A stretch of DNA of 64,000 nt from Zoroaster sp. YZ-2022. Its lineage: Eukaryota > Echinodermata > Asteroidea > Forcipulatida > Zoroasteridae. Positions 23,671 through 34,578 of this stretch are shown in pieces (within the stretch, counting starts at the first letter, position 1; every line of letters starts with the position of its first letter). Below the pieces are notes generated by a model that saw nothing but the letters and a program-made list of their open reading frames with translations, did not search any database and was not told the DNA's origin. The DNA lies in contig CM055827.1 of assembly GCA_029582265.1 (NCBI GenBank), forward strand, positions 3,767,423 through 3,831,422, in the 5' to 3' direction. The position numbers and the translations under genes were made by a program.

Positions 23671-23941
23671 TATACTACTCAAAACAATTTAGAAAACACC
23701 GAATTTTTAAACATCAAATAGGTTTGAAATGTTCCATGAACCGGGATTTTCATTTGCAACCCCCTCTCTCTTTCAGTAGTCATTTCATGAAATGTGTAAT
23801 CACTACATGCATCCTTTATCATCTGTTTCATTGTGCAGTTGTTTCTCATCAATTCTGTGAAACATTGTGTTTATCTGAAATAAATGATCTTGCTTTAACT
23901 GAGATTATTCCGGTGTTCCCTAAATTGTTTTGAGTAGTATA
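23671..23941. mobile_element. Tc1/mariner-like MITE, copy 1
   Basis: Perfect termini ATACTACTCAAAACAATTTAG and their complement, flanked by TA. About 270 bp with no coding. Copies 2 and 3 are at 26170-26447 and 54510-54779. Confidence 0.88.
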
Positions 23942-24104
23942 ATATGTCAATTCGACCCTGTTTCTTGGCTTTCTACTAAGCTTAGAGTGGGATCCAGTTT
24001 TGTCCCTTTATGTGAAGAATGGACTTCAATGCATTTATATTGCTGTGCCAAATTATTCTGGTATGTTTTTACTCAATTAAAGGAAAGGTACATTGGCAAT
24101 TACC

Positions 24105-24232
24105 TGATTATTGATTTAATTTTGCCCTACACCGACGTGTGTATAGCACTGTATACTCAGTGGTTTCCAAGTGTCTGTGAAAAAAACTTCACAGGTGACT
24201 CGGGCGGGATTTGAACCCACGACCTCCTGCTT
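24105..24232 (-). mobile_element. tRNA-like repeat, truncated copy
   Basis: Minus-strand AGGAGGTCGTGGGTTCAA and CCCGAGTCACCTGTGAAG match the tRNA-like core of 30469-30717. The outer segment (AATTTTGCCCTACACCGACG) is also shared. The copy stops near 24232 before the A-box region. Confidence 0.65.
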
Positions 24233-24725
24233 ACTAGTGCTGAATCATAATCCGGCAGCTAACTTGATGTGTAGTTGGTAACGGTAATAATTATCCTGAA
24301 CAAAATATGTAGAAATTGTGAATGCTATTTCACAATTTTCTCATGACCTTAGACTCTCTGCATTGATGAGCTGAAACTTATTGAGGAAAAACATACCAGA
24401 ATAATTTGGCACAACTTTGATGTCCATTCATCATGTCGAGGGCTGAAAACCAGAACTGGTTATGTCCAAAATCGGCATTTTTTTTTGTAAAACAAAAGTT
24501 TTAATCTTTCTGAAAAATCAGAAACTCCCCATAACACATTTTAGGCAAAAGTGGACATACCCAGTTCTTATTTTAAGCCCTCAATGCATTCTATGATTTT
24601 GCACAGAATTGTATGGTGTAACAAGAAGTGAAATTAAGGGATGCCCAGCTACCCAGGACAACCTCAAATTTACTGGGTCCACCTCAAATTCAACCCGGGC
24701 AACGTACTAGCTCACTGACGATGGT

Positions 24726-25182
24726 TTAACCCTAACCCCCTAGGTATTCTGGCTAGGAACCTTTCTGAATCCTCCAAAATCCATCAGTGCACTTTTGGAA
24801 ACATGCCCTTATCTTTAAAATGCATCATGCATTTTCGTCGATCTTTCATATTCAGTACTTATGGCCCTTCTTGCCAGGTAGTAATTTTGCCCGATTTGAA
24901 GAGGTGAAAGTACCAGTTTCCATCAGTGCTGAATTTTTCCCCAAAAGTGCCCCTTGGAGGATTTTACCAGTCAAAAACGGTCAACTCATTTTGACCACTA
25001 TGACCACATTACAAGATAGTGCTTTTGCCAGTCAAAAACCGTCAACTCATTTTGACCTGTAAATGTATTTGCTTCACATTGGGTTTGACAGTGTTTGACT
25101 TTTTAAGTGTACTAGATGTATACACTTGCTTGTACGTAGAACATTTGACTGATTTTGACCCTTGAACTCATAGAAGGGTTAA
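24726..25182. mobile_element. Chimeric MITE: family 4 left half joined to family 1 right half
   Basis: The left end is TTAACCCTAACCCCCTAGG with the family 4 interior (compare 63519-63767) as far as CCTTGGAGGATTTT near 24966. From there the sequence is family 1 (CCAGTCAAAAACGGTCAAC...) to TAGAAGGGTTAA. TTAA is present at both outer ends. Confidence 0.75.
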
Positions 25183-25286
25183 AAGAATATCTTTCGAGTA
25201 GTGAGAGTTATGATGGTGGTTCCCAGTTGGGCAGCCTCAATTGTTTTTTCAATCAAACACATCAAGTGTTTTTGCTCAAACATGTT

Positions 25287-25605
25287 TTAAACCCTCCTAC
25301 TCTAGCTGCACTTTAGTGGCAAGTAGCTACAGAGGTCAAAGCCAGTCAACTGCCTGTTTTGACTGTTTACCCAAATGTGCACACAGGGGCATTTTTGACT
25401 GGTTTTACTGTCATTTTGACCACCCTGAACAATACCAGACAATGCTTTTACCAGTCAAAAACGGTCGACTAATTTTGACCTACAGGTAAATGTACTTACT
25501 ACACGTAAGGTTTGACAGTGTTGACTTTTAAGTGCACTAGATATACCTTGGAAAGTATATCAAAATTTTGACTGGTTTTGAACCTTGTAGTAGTAGGAGG
25601 GTTAA
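25287..25605. mobile_element. MITE family 1 (GTCAA words), reverse orientation
   Basis: TTAAACCCTCCTACTCTAGC at left, GTAGTAGGAGGGTTAA at right. The interior is the reverse complement of 17331-17644. Confidence 0.82.
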
Positions 25606-26169
25606 ATATATTCATAAAACAAATTATGAAAATCTCAATCAATAAATGCTGTATCATTCATGGATTGTTCATTTTGAGATTAACTTTGGGACAGCCAGTT
25701 TAGCTTTCTTAGTTTTACACCCTACGAAATGAAGTCAAGAAAAACAGTTTTTGGGGATTGACAAAACCATACAATTTTCGTAATATGTCATGATGTACAA
25801 TCATACTTTATGAACATCAAATTATTTGAAATTACGTTAAAAATTAAGTTAATTTGGTCAACTGTGTGGAAGGTTTCAAGATGGTCCTCACATTTCTGCA
25901 AAAGTTCATTAACAATTTTCACAGGGTCAATGTCAACAATTTTTGGGGGATTTTGATCTGATTTTTCACTTTTTTTATGTAAAATATTTAGCAGTTAACA
26001 GCCTAGTTAAATCTTTCTCCTTTTGTTCACTGCTTGTGACTGTGTAAGTGAGTTTCTGTAAAATGTTTGTTTCAATTTGAGTAAATTAACCCACAAGTCA
26101 GTGTACACTTCTTGTAAAATGTCTGTAACAAAATTAGGCATCCATACATAAGAATCAAGATCTGCATTG
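25606..26169. other. No gene assigned
   Basis: AT-rich sequence with no recognised element or exon. Confidence 0.35.
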
Positions 26170-26447
26170 TATACTACTCAAAACAAATTAGGGAACACCA
26201 GATTTTTAACATCAAATAGGTTTGAAATGTTCCATGAACCGGGATTTTCATTTGCAACCCCCCTCTCTCTTTCAGTAGTCATGTCATGAAATGTGTAATC
26301 ACTACATGCATCCTTTATTATCTGTTTTATTGTGCAGTTGTTTCTCATCAATTCAGTGAAACATTGTGTTTATCTTAAATAAATGATCTTGCTTTAACTG
26401 AGATTATTCCGGTGTCCCCTAAATTGTTTTGAGTACAATGTAGTATA
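26170..26447. mobile_element. Tc1/mariner-like MITE, copy 2
   Basis: Same element as 23671-23941. The right terminus is interrupted by CAATG between TTTTGAGTA and TAGTATA. Confidence 0.85.
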
Positions 26448-26857
26448 GCTAACCTGTGAAAGTTGGAGATAATTTTATTGTGTCATTTAGAGATAATTGT
26501 AGAAATGCATTCAGATTGTTTCCGAACTGGTATTTCTTTCTTCGTATGACCGCAATTAATTTTGGGTGTTGGGTAACATCATTGACTTTAAGTTTGATGT
26601 AAAACTGATATTTATATGTTTTCAAGATAACCAATTGTGTGAGGTGGTTTTAAGCAATTTTTAAATTTTTACTGCTTGGATAACATTTGTATTACAAACA
26701 AAACGATGGTTGAATTTTCTATTTATAATATATTTAAATGGTTTAAACATAATTATTACATGTACAGAAGATATACATGTAGCTCAGCCACAATTTCCAG
26801 ACAACACCACTGGGAAATGGTTCGCAATCACACCCAGCCAAAAATGGATCATTCTAT

Positions 26858-27654
26858 CCGGTCACATGATTAAACATCCGGTTTTATTTCCGCCTTATTG
26901 ATGAAGAAATTGCTTCAGAAAAAAAAAATCATGCTTCATTCACTGCCAAATATGGGTGAGCGAGCTTGTCCATTATTTTTAGGGGCTTGCAAGACCCTTC
27001 TCCTCTTACTGAAATTATTGGGGAAAATTTCTGAAAAGGCTGCTTTGAACGGAGAGTACGCATAAAATAGTTACGTTTGTAGTACCTCACAAATTTGAAG
27101 GGAAGCTGAATAAAAATCAATTGATTTTAGTTCTTATCTGTAAAGAGAAGATGTCACAGTTACATAAATTATCATGATTCCCCCTGTCCTCCCTTATGGT
27201 ACGAGCCGCTTGTGCAATCCGGTCATGTGACTCAATTTCCGGTTTGAGGCTTGTATACTTAGACAAAATGAATGCCAGTCAAGAAGAATTTATTTCAGGG
27301 AGGGAAGAAAATGATAGCGGTGACACCACAACGCTTCACACCGATGATGTAATTGGTTGACACTGAATATATCTTTATTTTATCGTTGTGATGAAATAGT
27401 ATAAACCCAACGAATCAGCCCCAAGGCAAACGCTAACATTTACTCAATAGAATGCTTAATGCTTTTCAAACAAATTTGTCTGGTTCTCAGGCAAAAATTC
27501 ATACAATTACTATGTACACAAACTGTATGAACACATATGAATGTATACAGTGTGTTAGGTTGGTGAAATACTGCACACGTCCATTTAACAAGCTGTCGTC
27601 TCCCTACGGATAAAGTGGAACAGTCTATAACCGGTCATGTGACTTTACATCCGG
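26858..27654. promoter_or_regulatory. Three copies of CCGG-TCA(YR)TGA-CCGG, possible regulatory module
   Basis: CCGGTCACATGATT...CCGG at 26858-26881, CCGGTCATGTGACT...CCGG at 27219-27242, and again at 27631-27654. In all three the CCGG starts are exactly 20 bp apart. TCATGTGA (or its complement) is the core recognised by MITF/TFE-type bHLH factors, and TTTCCGG/ATCCGG resembles ETS sites. The second copy lies 26 bp before an ATG that opens a candidate first exon. Regulatory function is inferred. Confidence 0.4.
27268..27348 (+). CDS. Candidate first coding exon (27 codons), product unknown
   Basis: ATG at 27268 opens an acidic, serine/threonine-rich peptide that begins MNASQEEFISGREENDS and ends HTDD. 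A possible donor (GTAATT) follows at 27349, leaving phase 0; without splicing a stop occurs at 27358. The composition is typical of a disordered N-terminus. ETS- and E-box-like motifs lie immediately upstream at 27219-27242. No downstream exon with phase-0 entry was confidently found. Confidence 0.3.
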
Positions 27655-28004
27655 AGCAATCTACCAATTAATGGCTTTTTGTGTTGTTCACATACACGCT
27701 CTTGGAGAAAATAACTGCCACTCTAAAAATAAATCGCGTTACCAGTATTGGTAAGATGAATTCTTATAATCTAAAGCAATCTTATTTCCTTGGAGGATAG
27801 TAATGTTTATATCACTTCATCAAAATCTTAAAATGAAGGGTTAAACATTAGTTATTACGAGATGTTCAAATTTATTATCTAAAAGCATTCTCTGTGAAAA
27901 GTTAATATAAGTGTCAACCATCCTGAGAAATTATTCCATCTTTAATTCAAGATACAAAAATTGTTTTACATAAAAACCTGTAAATGTGTATGAGTAATAT
28001 ATGT
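27349..28004. other. No gene; remnant of a CATCCTGAGAAATTATTCCATC repeat
   Basis: Near 27915-27945, a segment resembling 31480-31505, 33958-33985 and 52345-52374 marks a degraded dispersed element. The rest is AT-rich. Confidence 0.4.
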
Positions 28005-28860
28005 AGCTTTGCATGGTGAAAAGGATAAGTAAAGACTGTTTGCGGTGACACCATGTAGTAAGATTTGTAGCTTTGCATGGTGAAAAGGATAAGTAAAGAC
28101 TGTTTGCGGTGACACCATGTAGTAAGATTTGTAGCTTTGCATGGTGAAAAGGATAAGTAAAGACTGTTTGCGGTGACACCATGTAGTAAGATTTGTAGCT
28201 TTGCATGGTGAAAAGGATAAGTAAAAACTGTTTGCGATGACACCATGTAGTAAGATTTGTAGCTTTGCATGGTGAAAAGGATAAGTAAAGACTGTTTGCG
28301 GTGACACCATGTAGTAAGATTTGTAGCTTTGCATGGTGAAAAGGATAAGTAAAGACTGTTTGCGGTGACACAGTGTAGTAAGATTTGTAGCTTTGCATGG
28401 TGAAAAGGATAAGTAAAAACTGTTTGCGGTGACACCATGTAGTAAGATTTGTAGCTTTGCATGGTGAAAAGGATAAGTAAAGACTGTTTGCGGTGACACC
28501 ATGTAGTAAGATTTGTAGCTTTGCATGGTGAAAAGGATAAGTAAAGACTGTTTGCGGTGACACCATGTAGTAAGATTTGTAGCTTTGCATGGTGAAAAGG
28601 ATAAGTAAAGACTGTTTGCGGTGACACAGTGTAGTAAGATTTGTAGCTTTGCATGGTGAAAAGGATAAGTAAAAACTGTTTGCGGTGACACCATGTAGTA
28701 AGATTTGTAGCTTTGCATGGTGAAAAGGATAAGTAAAGACTGTTTGCGGTGACACCATGTGAAAATTCTCAAATGATAGTAATTTAGTTCTGAAAAGAAC
28801 TGGTGGTTACAACTCGACGTTTCGATCAGTATGCTACTGATCGTCTTCAGGAGAGTGTTT
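28005..28860 (-). repeat. 64-bp tandem array (about 12 units) with GATCGAAACG module, copy B
   Basis: Units TAGCTTTGCATGGTGAAAAG ... GACTGTTTGCGGTGACACCA repeat with a strict 64-bp period from 28005 to 28760. The flank then carries TTCTGAAAAGAAC, and on the minus strand CTGAAGA, a GATCAG/CTGATC hairpin and GAAACGTCG (28850-28813). Because 64 is not a multiple of 3, all minus-strand frames are open; these are not proteins. Orientation relative to the flank is the same as in copy A. Confidence 0.92.
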
Positions 28861-29831
28861 TGGGTTGTTTTCTCAGAAATATTTACCATTATTTATGATG
28901 AAAGCTTCACATGTTCTAGGGTTGAAATGAATACATTTCTCTTCGAACAGAATCCGAGTAAATTTGGGTCAGATGACATACATGTATATGAAAGGTCTGT
29001 GACTCGGGTTTTTCTAAAGACTAGCTCCATTTTTTTTACTCCATGTCATTTGAAAAAAAATAATACGTAATTGAAGGTGTAATTATGTTTTGTTTGTAAT
29101 ACTGATAAGCCTACTGATATTTTAAAGAAGCTAAACAATATATTAAGGGTTTCTATTCCAGAAAAACATTAAATCTGGATTAAAATATAAGAGAATAAAA
29201 TAGCAATACACAATGTATTTCAAATTCTCATCATGACAAACAAGATTGAGCATTGACCATTCGTATTCTGCATAAAGCTGTATTGAATCGTCGGCCGTGG
29301 AACATCCGGCTGGCTCCACTCCCAGTTAACTCTCCTCCTCGTCTGGTAGAGCTAATTACACAAAGCAGCGATGACATTATGTGCTGGGCCATTCTAAGGG
29401 TAATTTGCCCACATGTACATTTACGTAGCTCAGGCTCGAGATCTGTAACCTTGCTCAATCTGAAATACTCATCAAGCGTTAGAGTGTGTTTAAATGTGGG
29501 GTGAATTTTAATTGATGAGGAATCTGTCTTTGAATGCTGTGTTTTGGGAGGGCTTTTTATTAGTAATGTCTGGCAATTTTTTTTTTTTTTTTTTTTAAAT
29601 CTGAAAAATAATATTTACCTTCAAGAAAGGGAAACAAGTCTACGTGTAGTTTGAAATGAAATATCTCACAGAATTACTATCAAAGTTTAACAGTTTTAAA
29701 TGTCAAATTTAAATTAGGACTTGGCTTCCAATAATTTATTTCGGGACTGAAATAAGGAAACAGCATGCTTCTGATAAATATTTTATGTGAAGTGTGTTTT
29801 CCTGTTTTCCTTTCTTCAAGGAAAATAGCAA
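28861..29831. other. No gene assigned; one unexplained exon-like patch
   Basis: 29253-29400 is GC-richer and open on the + strand (RRPWNIRLAPLPVNSPPRLV). A minus-strand frame is open over the same bases. Neither is recognised and the splice signals are weak. A poly(T) run lies at about 29577-29596. Confidence 0.25.
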
Positions 29832-30334
29832 TTAAAGGGACAGTATTGTCACGATCAGAGCAGACTTTCAACAGGGCATGGAATCGGTGTCCTAATTTAA
29901 GATGAACACGGTGACTAAATTACTGGCTCATTTATGTAACAGCAATAGTATTAAGTTTTTATATTTTTATTTTAGTATTGTTTTTATATCTCAAAGTGTG
30001 CCTAAAGCCATGTTGTTTATCGTTCTTTGTGTGATTCAGTGTTTGTTTGTTTACTTCCTAATAAGTGGTAGCATCAGGAGATGAACTCGACAGTAATTTA
30101 CATGTAGTTTACTTTTTTGTAATCCTACAGGGGTGCTACCTCTGTTTCTGTTTCTGTTAATTTAATGTAAATTTGTGTTTATTTGTTTTTCTACCTGTGA
30201 AATCAATAAATGAAATGAAAATGAAAGGGTAATCTGACCTTATCTTGTGGGAAATTATTTTCAGTAACTGAGTTACTTTAAAACAAGCACTCCGATTCCA
30301 TGTCCTGTTGATCGTGACAATACTGCCCCTTTAA
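29832..30334. mobile_element. MITE family 6 copy split by a LINE 3' end
   Basis: TTAAAGGGACAGTATTGTCA at the left and GACAATACTGCCCCTTTAA at the right. Alignment to 6463-6686 (reverse) is continuous except for the insert at about 29953-30228. Confidence 0.8.
29953..30228 (+). mobile_element. LINE 3'-end insertion inside the MITE
   Basis: Runs through GGGGTGCTACCTCTG and CTACCTGTGAAATC to AATAAATGAAATG plus a short A-rich end. Same family as 14586-14740. Confidence 0.72.
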
Positions 30335-30468
30335 TTATGAAGCATGAAAGAGTACATTCAAAAGAAAGTAACTCTCTGAAGAATGATTTTATCAGTTAGT
30401 GATAACTAAATTTGTTTAGTGTGGGTGTTTTTAGAATATATTACATTTATTTTACAAGAAGAATAATC

Positions 30469-30717
30469 TATTGATTTAATTTTGACGTGTGTATAGCACT
30501 GTTTACTCAGTGATTTCCGAGTGTCTGTGGAAAAAACTTCACAGGCGACTCGGGTGGGAATTGAACCCACGACCTCCTGCTTACTAGTGCAGACGTCTTA
30601 ACCTCTTGACCACCGAGCTTGCCCGATGGCGATTGGCTGGCTAGAATCCCATATAGCAGCAGGTTATGCGACGCAGTGCTATACACACGTCAGTGTAGGG
30701 CAAAATTAATTCAATTG
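30469..30717 (-). mobile_element. Inverted-repeat element containing a tRNA-like sequence
   Basis: The ends TTGATTTAATTTTG...GACGTGTGTATAGCACTG and GCAGTGCTATACACACGTC...AATTAATTCAA are inverted repeats. The minus-strand interior reads CTCGGTGGTCAAGAGGTTAA (A-box-like) and GTGGGTTCAATTCCCACCCG (B-box-like). The anticodon arm has an 8-base loop and the acceptor stem is imperfect, so this is not a working tRNA gene. A truncated relative is at 24105-24232. Confidence 0.72.
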
Positions 30718-30781
30718 TTTATCATCGGACGCAAGAATTTCACCAACCTGTAAGAATAATCTAGAGATGCATTACGTGTAA

Positions 30782-31087
30782 TTACAGTAAACCAACATTA
30801 CGGTAAACCAACATTAAGGTAAACCAACATTACGGTAAACCAACATTACGGTAAACCAACATTACGGTAAACCAACATTACGGTAAACCAACATTACGGT
30901 AAACCAACATTACGGTAAACCAACATTACGGTAAACCAACATTACGGTAAACCAACATTACGGTAAACCAACATTGCAGTATACCAACATTACAGTAAAC
31001 CAACATTACAGTAAACCAACATTACGGTAAACCAACATTACAGTATACCAACATTACAGTAAACCAACATTACAGTAAACCAACATT
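30782..31087 (+). repeat. 16-bp minisatellite, about 19 copies
   Basis: Unit ACGGTAAACCAACATT. Units 12-19 contain variants ACAGTAAACC and ACAGTATACC. Confidence 0.95.
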
Positions 31088-31704
31088 TTTTGTAGTGTAT
31101 ATTTTATCCAGATTTTATCAGGCCTGTGATTTCTCAGGATTTTTTACAAATCTCCCTTTGCTTCAAAATGTTCTTGAAAGAAGAGTAGTAGCCACCAAGG
31201 AAAGAAAGAAAAGCCTCTATTGTGACCATACCTCTAGTTTCTTGTTTGTCGGGATGTGGAGCCTCTTTAAATCCTCCAAAAGTAAACATCACCAGGAGGT
31301 TCAGGGAGGGAAACCCAGGCCCGCTAACCATTTTTCAGGATTTTTTACTTTTATCAAATTTTATTGCCTCTGTAATAAACAAATCATGAAGGGATTGTAC
31401 ACACTAGGTAATTACACGATCACAAAAGAACTCAATTAGAATCAAAAAACTAACTTGATGTGAAGTTGGTGATGGTATCAAACATCCTGAGGAAATTATT
31501 CCATCTGACATGCTGCCATTTTTAAGAAACAATGAGGAAACAAATTTTGGAAATGGTGCACATTAGACTGCATGCAAATAAATCTAAATGCATTCTCATC
31601 ATTTTCTCAATAATGATAGGAAATAAGCTTTCTAATTAGGTTGGTTTTTATATATATATCTTTGTTCTTATAAAGTATGGATGCATTTATAATTTACAAT
31701 TCTT
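31088..31704. other. No gene assigned
   Basis: Open frames at 31095-31439 lack recognisable features. A degenerate AACTTGATGTGAAGTTGG / CATCCTGAGGAAATTATTCC repeat lies at about 31448-31510. Confidence 0.35.
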
Positions 31705-32087
31705 TTAACCCTTCTATACTACAGCTGAACTTTTGTGGCAAGTACAATGTAGCTATAGTGGTCAAAACCAGTCAACTGACTGTTTTTGACTGTTGACCCA
31801 AATGTGCACACAGGGGTATTTTTGACTGGTTTTTAACAGCGTCAACAATACAAGACAATGCATTTACCAGTCAAAAATGGTCAACTTATTTTGACCTGTA
31901 AATGTACTTACTACACATAAAGGTTTGACAGTGTTCAACTTTTTAGTGCATCAGATATACCTTGGCAAGTATATCAACATTTTGACTGATTTTGACCCAG
32001 TCACATAAGGGTGGTTCTTCAGCAACCTTGCATTGATATAAATAGACAAACCAAATCTGATCATATACATATATAGGCAGGTTACAT
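31705..32087. mobile_element. MITE family 1 (GTCAA words), long form, right end lost
   Basis: TTAACCCTTCTATACTACAG begins the element. It includes the extra interior segment shared with 2038-2474 (GTTCTTCAGCAACCTTGCAT, CAAATCTGATCATATACAT). The right terminus is not preserved beyond GGCAGGTTAC. Confidence 0.75.
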
Positions 32088-32194
32088 TTCAATTAACATG
32101 AAATTCTATCTATGGTGTGTATATCTGTGAATTTATGAATTTAATGCTTTGCATACAGAATTACTTCATGTCATATCTCTGCTGTGTCAACTCA

Positions 32195-32473
32195 TCAATT
32201 GGTTATTATCCTCATGCCTCTGTTTTGGAAAAGGTCATCAATCCCGAGTGGAGGATTTGCCTCAGTTTCTTCCGGTTGGTCGGGAAGGTCTGTTCTCTCA
32301 GGGGGATTGCGGTTGAAGTTATAGTTGGATGCAGCAGGCAAGCAGTGCATGTAATACAGGACTGGTGTCGACTCACTGCGTGTCTGTGATGATGGACTGC
32401 ACAGAAGCCTCACAACCATAGCCCATTCCATTTGCATTTTCTGGGTCCCTGTGGCTTTCTGTACAAAATTCAT
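32195..32473 (-). CDS. Unassigned minus-strand open frame (92 codons)
   Basis: The C-terminal half is acidic and proline-rich (NPPERTDLPDQPEETEANPP) and the codons look less biased than in the AT-rich surroundings. No domain, signal or splice structure is recognised. It may be a retroelement fragment or a single exon. Confidence 0.2.
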   Translation of the reverse strand: MNFVQKATGTQKMQMEWAMVVRLLCSPSSQTRSESTPVLYYMHCLPAASNYNFNRNPPERTDLPDQPEETEANPPLGIDDLFQNRGMRIITN

Positions 32474-34392
32474 GTCTACATTTGTTTTTGTGCAATTCCA
32501 TTGTAACTCGCATTACATTTTTGAGGTATTGGGCCCACACTTATATTACTTATATTTCACTCATCTGCTTTTTTCACAGCAGTTGCATTATAGCCGGACC
32601 ATACTTGGCACAATTTTTTTTTAAATTTGTTAAATGGGGTGGGGGGGGGGGGGGGGTACTGCCACCCGAAACCGCAGCTTACAAACAACTTATAACAAAC
32701 AAACAACTCGGTAAATCTTCAATGCTTAGAAACACGATACATTTGCAGTCGCCAAACCCATAGCTCTAGGTTTGCCGACTGAAAATTTATTCTGGAGCAA
32801 CCCTTGTTCTAGTACCCTTGTTCTCTCCCCACCCCCACCCCCCACCACTCGCTGTGGCCCTGCACATAGTACCTTTATCATTCAAACCATTTGAATGATA
32901 TTAAATGATCAATGACTATATTTTTTGTGTATGGAATGTTTTGTCTTCTTGGTAAGTCGTTTCTAGGCAAGTCGGCTTTGTTTACAGATGCATACAATGT
33001 GAATCACATCATGTAAAACGTGATTGTCTAGGCGACATTGTCAGACTTTGTGTCAGACTTTGTGTAACCATAATGCGAAATATTTCCTCTGATGAAAAAT
33101 AATTAAAGACAAGCTTGTGTGTTTATACAAATGATATATCCATTAATTCATCTTTATACAAGACACCGCTAGGCCTCAACACTTTGGCATATCAGGCCAC
33201 TTTTTCTACGCCACTTGATATCAAAGCTAAGAAAGCTGGTTAAGTTCCACGGTAAGGGTCACAGAGTACGTACTCGAGTCTGTAGGGTTTGCAATATTTC
33301 CCCCTGTCTGTATGATATCCAGGGTACCGGGCAAATGCGTGTCCCCTGGAATGTGTGCAGTTGCTCGCGTCTGGATTATGTCTAGATGTCTTGAGTTGAT
33401 TATTGAATATCTGGGAGGTTTTCTAAATAGACGGACAGATTTATGTTTTCTCTGATTCTTAACTTCTTTTTCAATTGTTTTCATCAACAAAGCAAAAGAG
33501 TATTACTTTAATTTGTCTTCAAATTTTGCTTCACACCCCATGTATCCTGATAACAAGCTGTACATATTTACAAACATATTTACAAACATATTTATGTTTA
33601 GGCTTTATTGGTTCAGTTTGCTTGCTTACTCTAGTCAGGAGATTGTCATTGTCTCCGATGACTAGAGCAACCGTGACAAGACCAGTATTGGTTCTCATTA
33701 GAAACACAGTCTCACTGAACGATAGTTGAGATACATGTAACTCCATGATGGTGTTGCCACAAACCGAACCAATAATCATATTTTTTGTTCAACAATTTTT
33801 TTTTTATTTGAATTTTGTATATTAACAAATATGGACATTTAAGAGATTGTTCTTTGAAGAGAAGACACAACTTGGGTAATTATCAAGTGAACAAATTGTT
33901 GTCTTTGAGTTTACTTGATCTAATGTTGATTCCTTCCTCCATGGTATAAGTATCAGTCACCCTGAGAAATTACTCCATCTGAAGTGTTTTCATCTTAGAG
34001 GGGGAAAAAAGGAATTGTTAAGTACTTCAAAGTTAAAAAAGTAAAACATAAAAATTTTAATTATTTTTTTCCCCCATGCGAAAAACAAGAGCACCTTTTG
34101 TGATGAATTTTTCACAGCTTAGTTTAGTGATTGTTTTCTTGAAAACTAGAGGGTTGAAATGTTTACAAAGGCCTGTGTTGTACCTCCCTCTCCAAGTTGC
34201 TTCACTACAGTGAAGACCCCATAGCTGCAAATTGACTTCAAATACTACCAATGACTTTTCAAGAATACAGAACTTCCAGACACAAAGCATATGAGCTGCA
34301 AATGTGTGCTTGTAACACTTAACAGTGAAATGTCTTTTCATCAGACTGATTTCTTTGGATTTAAAGTTTTTCTGTTGTGTCTGAAATAAGAA
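32474..34392. other. No gene recognised; repeat remnants and homopolymers
   Basis: 32505-32605 matches one end of the foldback element at 59338-59637 (CATTACATTTTTGAGG, ATTTCACTCATC). A poly(G) run lies at 32641-32656. Open frames at 33227-33490 and 34057-34341 are unrecognised. The CACCCTGAGAAATTACTCCATC repeat recurs at 33958. Confidence 0.4.
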
Positions 34393-34578
34393 GTGAGTCA
34401 GTCATACCGGGTGTCGCTAGAATTCACAGGCTCTGCATCCTCCGAGGGCATAACAGCAAACCACAGAACCGCAACAGCCAAATTAAACCATTCAGAGTAC
34501 ACTGATTCTGACCCTTACCGCACCTCAGGGAGTTCGTATTTAACAAGGCATCAGGAAAAGCTTGTAATCACCCTTTGA
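34393..34578 (+). CDS. Unassigned exon-like open frame (61 codons)
   Basis: A Ser/Thr-rich frame (TGSASSEGITANHRTATAK, SEYTDSDPYRTSGSSYL) ending in a stop. A pyrimidine-containing AG (GTTGTGTCTGAAATAAG) lies just upstream and could be an acceptor. No family recognised. Confidence 0.22.
   Translation: MSQSYRVSLEFTGSASSEGITANHRTATAKLNHSEYTDSDPYRTSGSSYLTRHQEKLVITL

Noticed and set aside
28005..28760. Possible CRISPR-like array
   Set aside because: The entire 64-bp unit is conserved, with no variable spacers, and the DNA is animal nuclear sequence. It is a tandem repeat.
27931..28889. Three overlapping minus-strand frames of 235-307 codons
   Set aside because: They are translations of the 64-bp tandem array in all three frames. 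The mirror array at 22342-22827 gives the same peptides.
30540..30625. Functional tRNA gene on the minus strand
   Set aside because: The anticodon arm needs an 8-base loop and the acceptor stem is imperfect. It lies inside a repeated inverted-repeat element.
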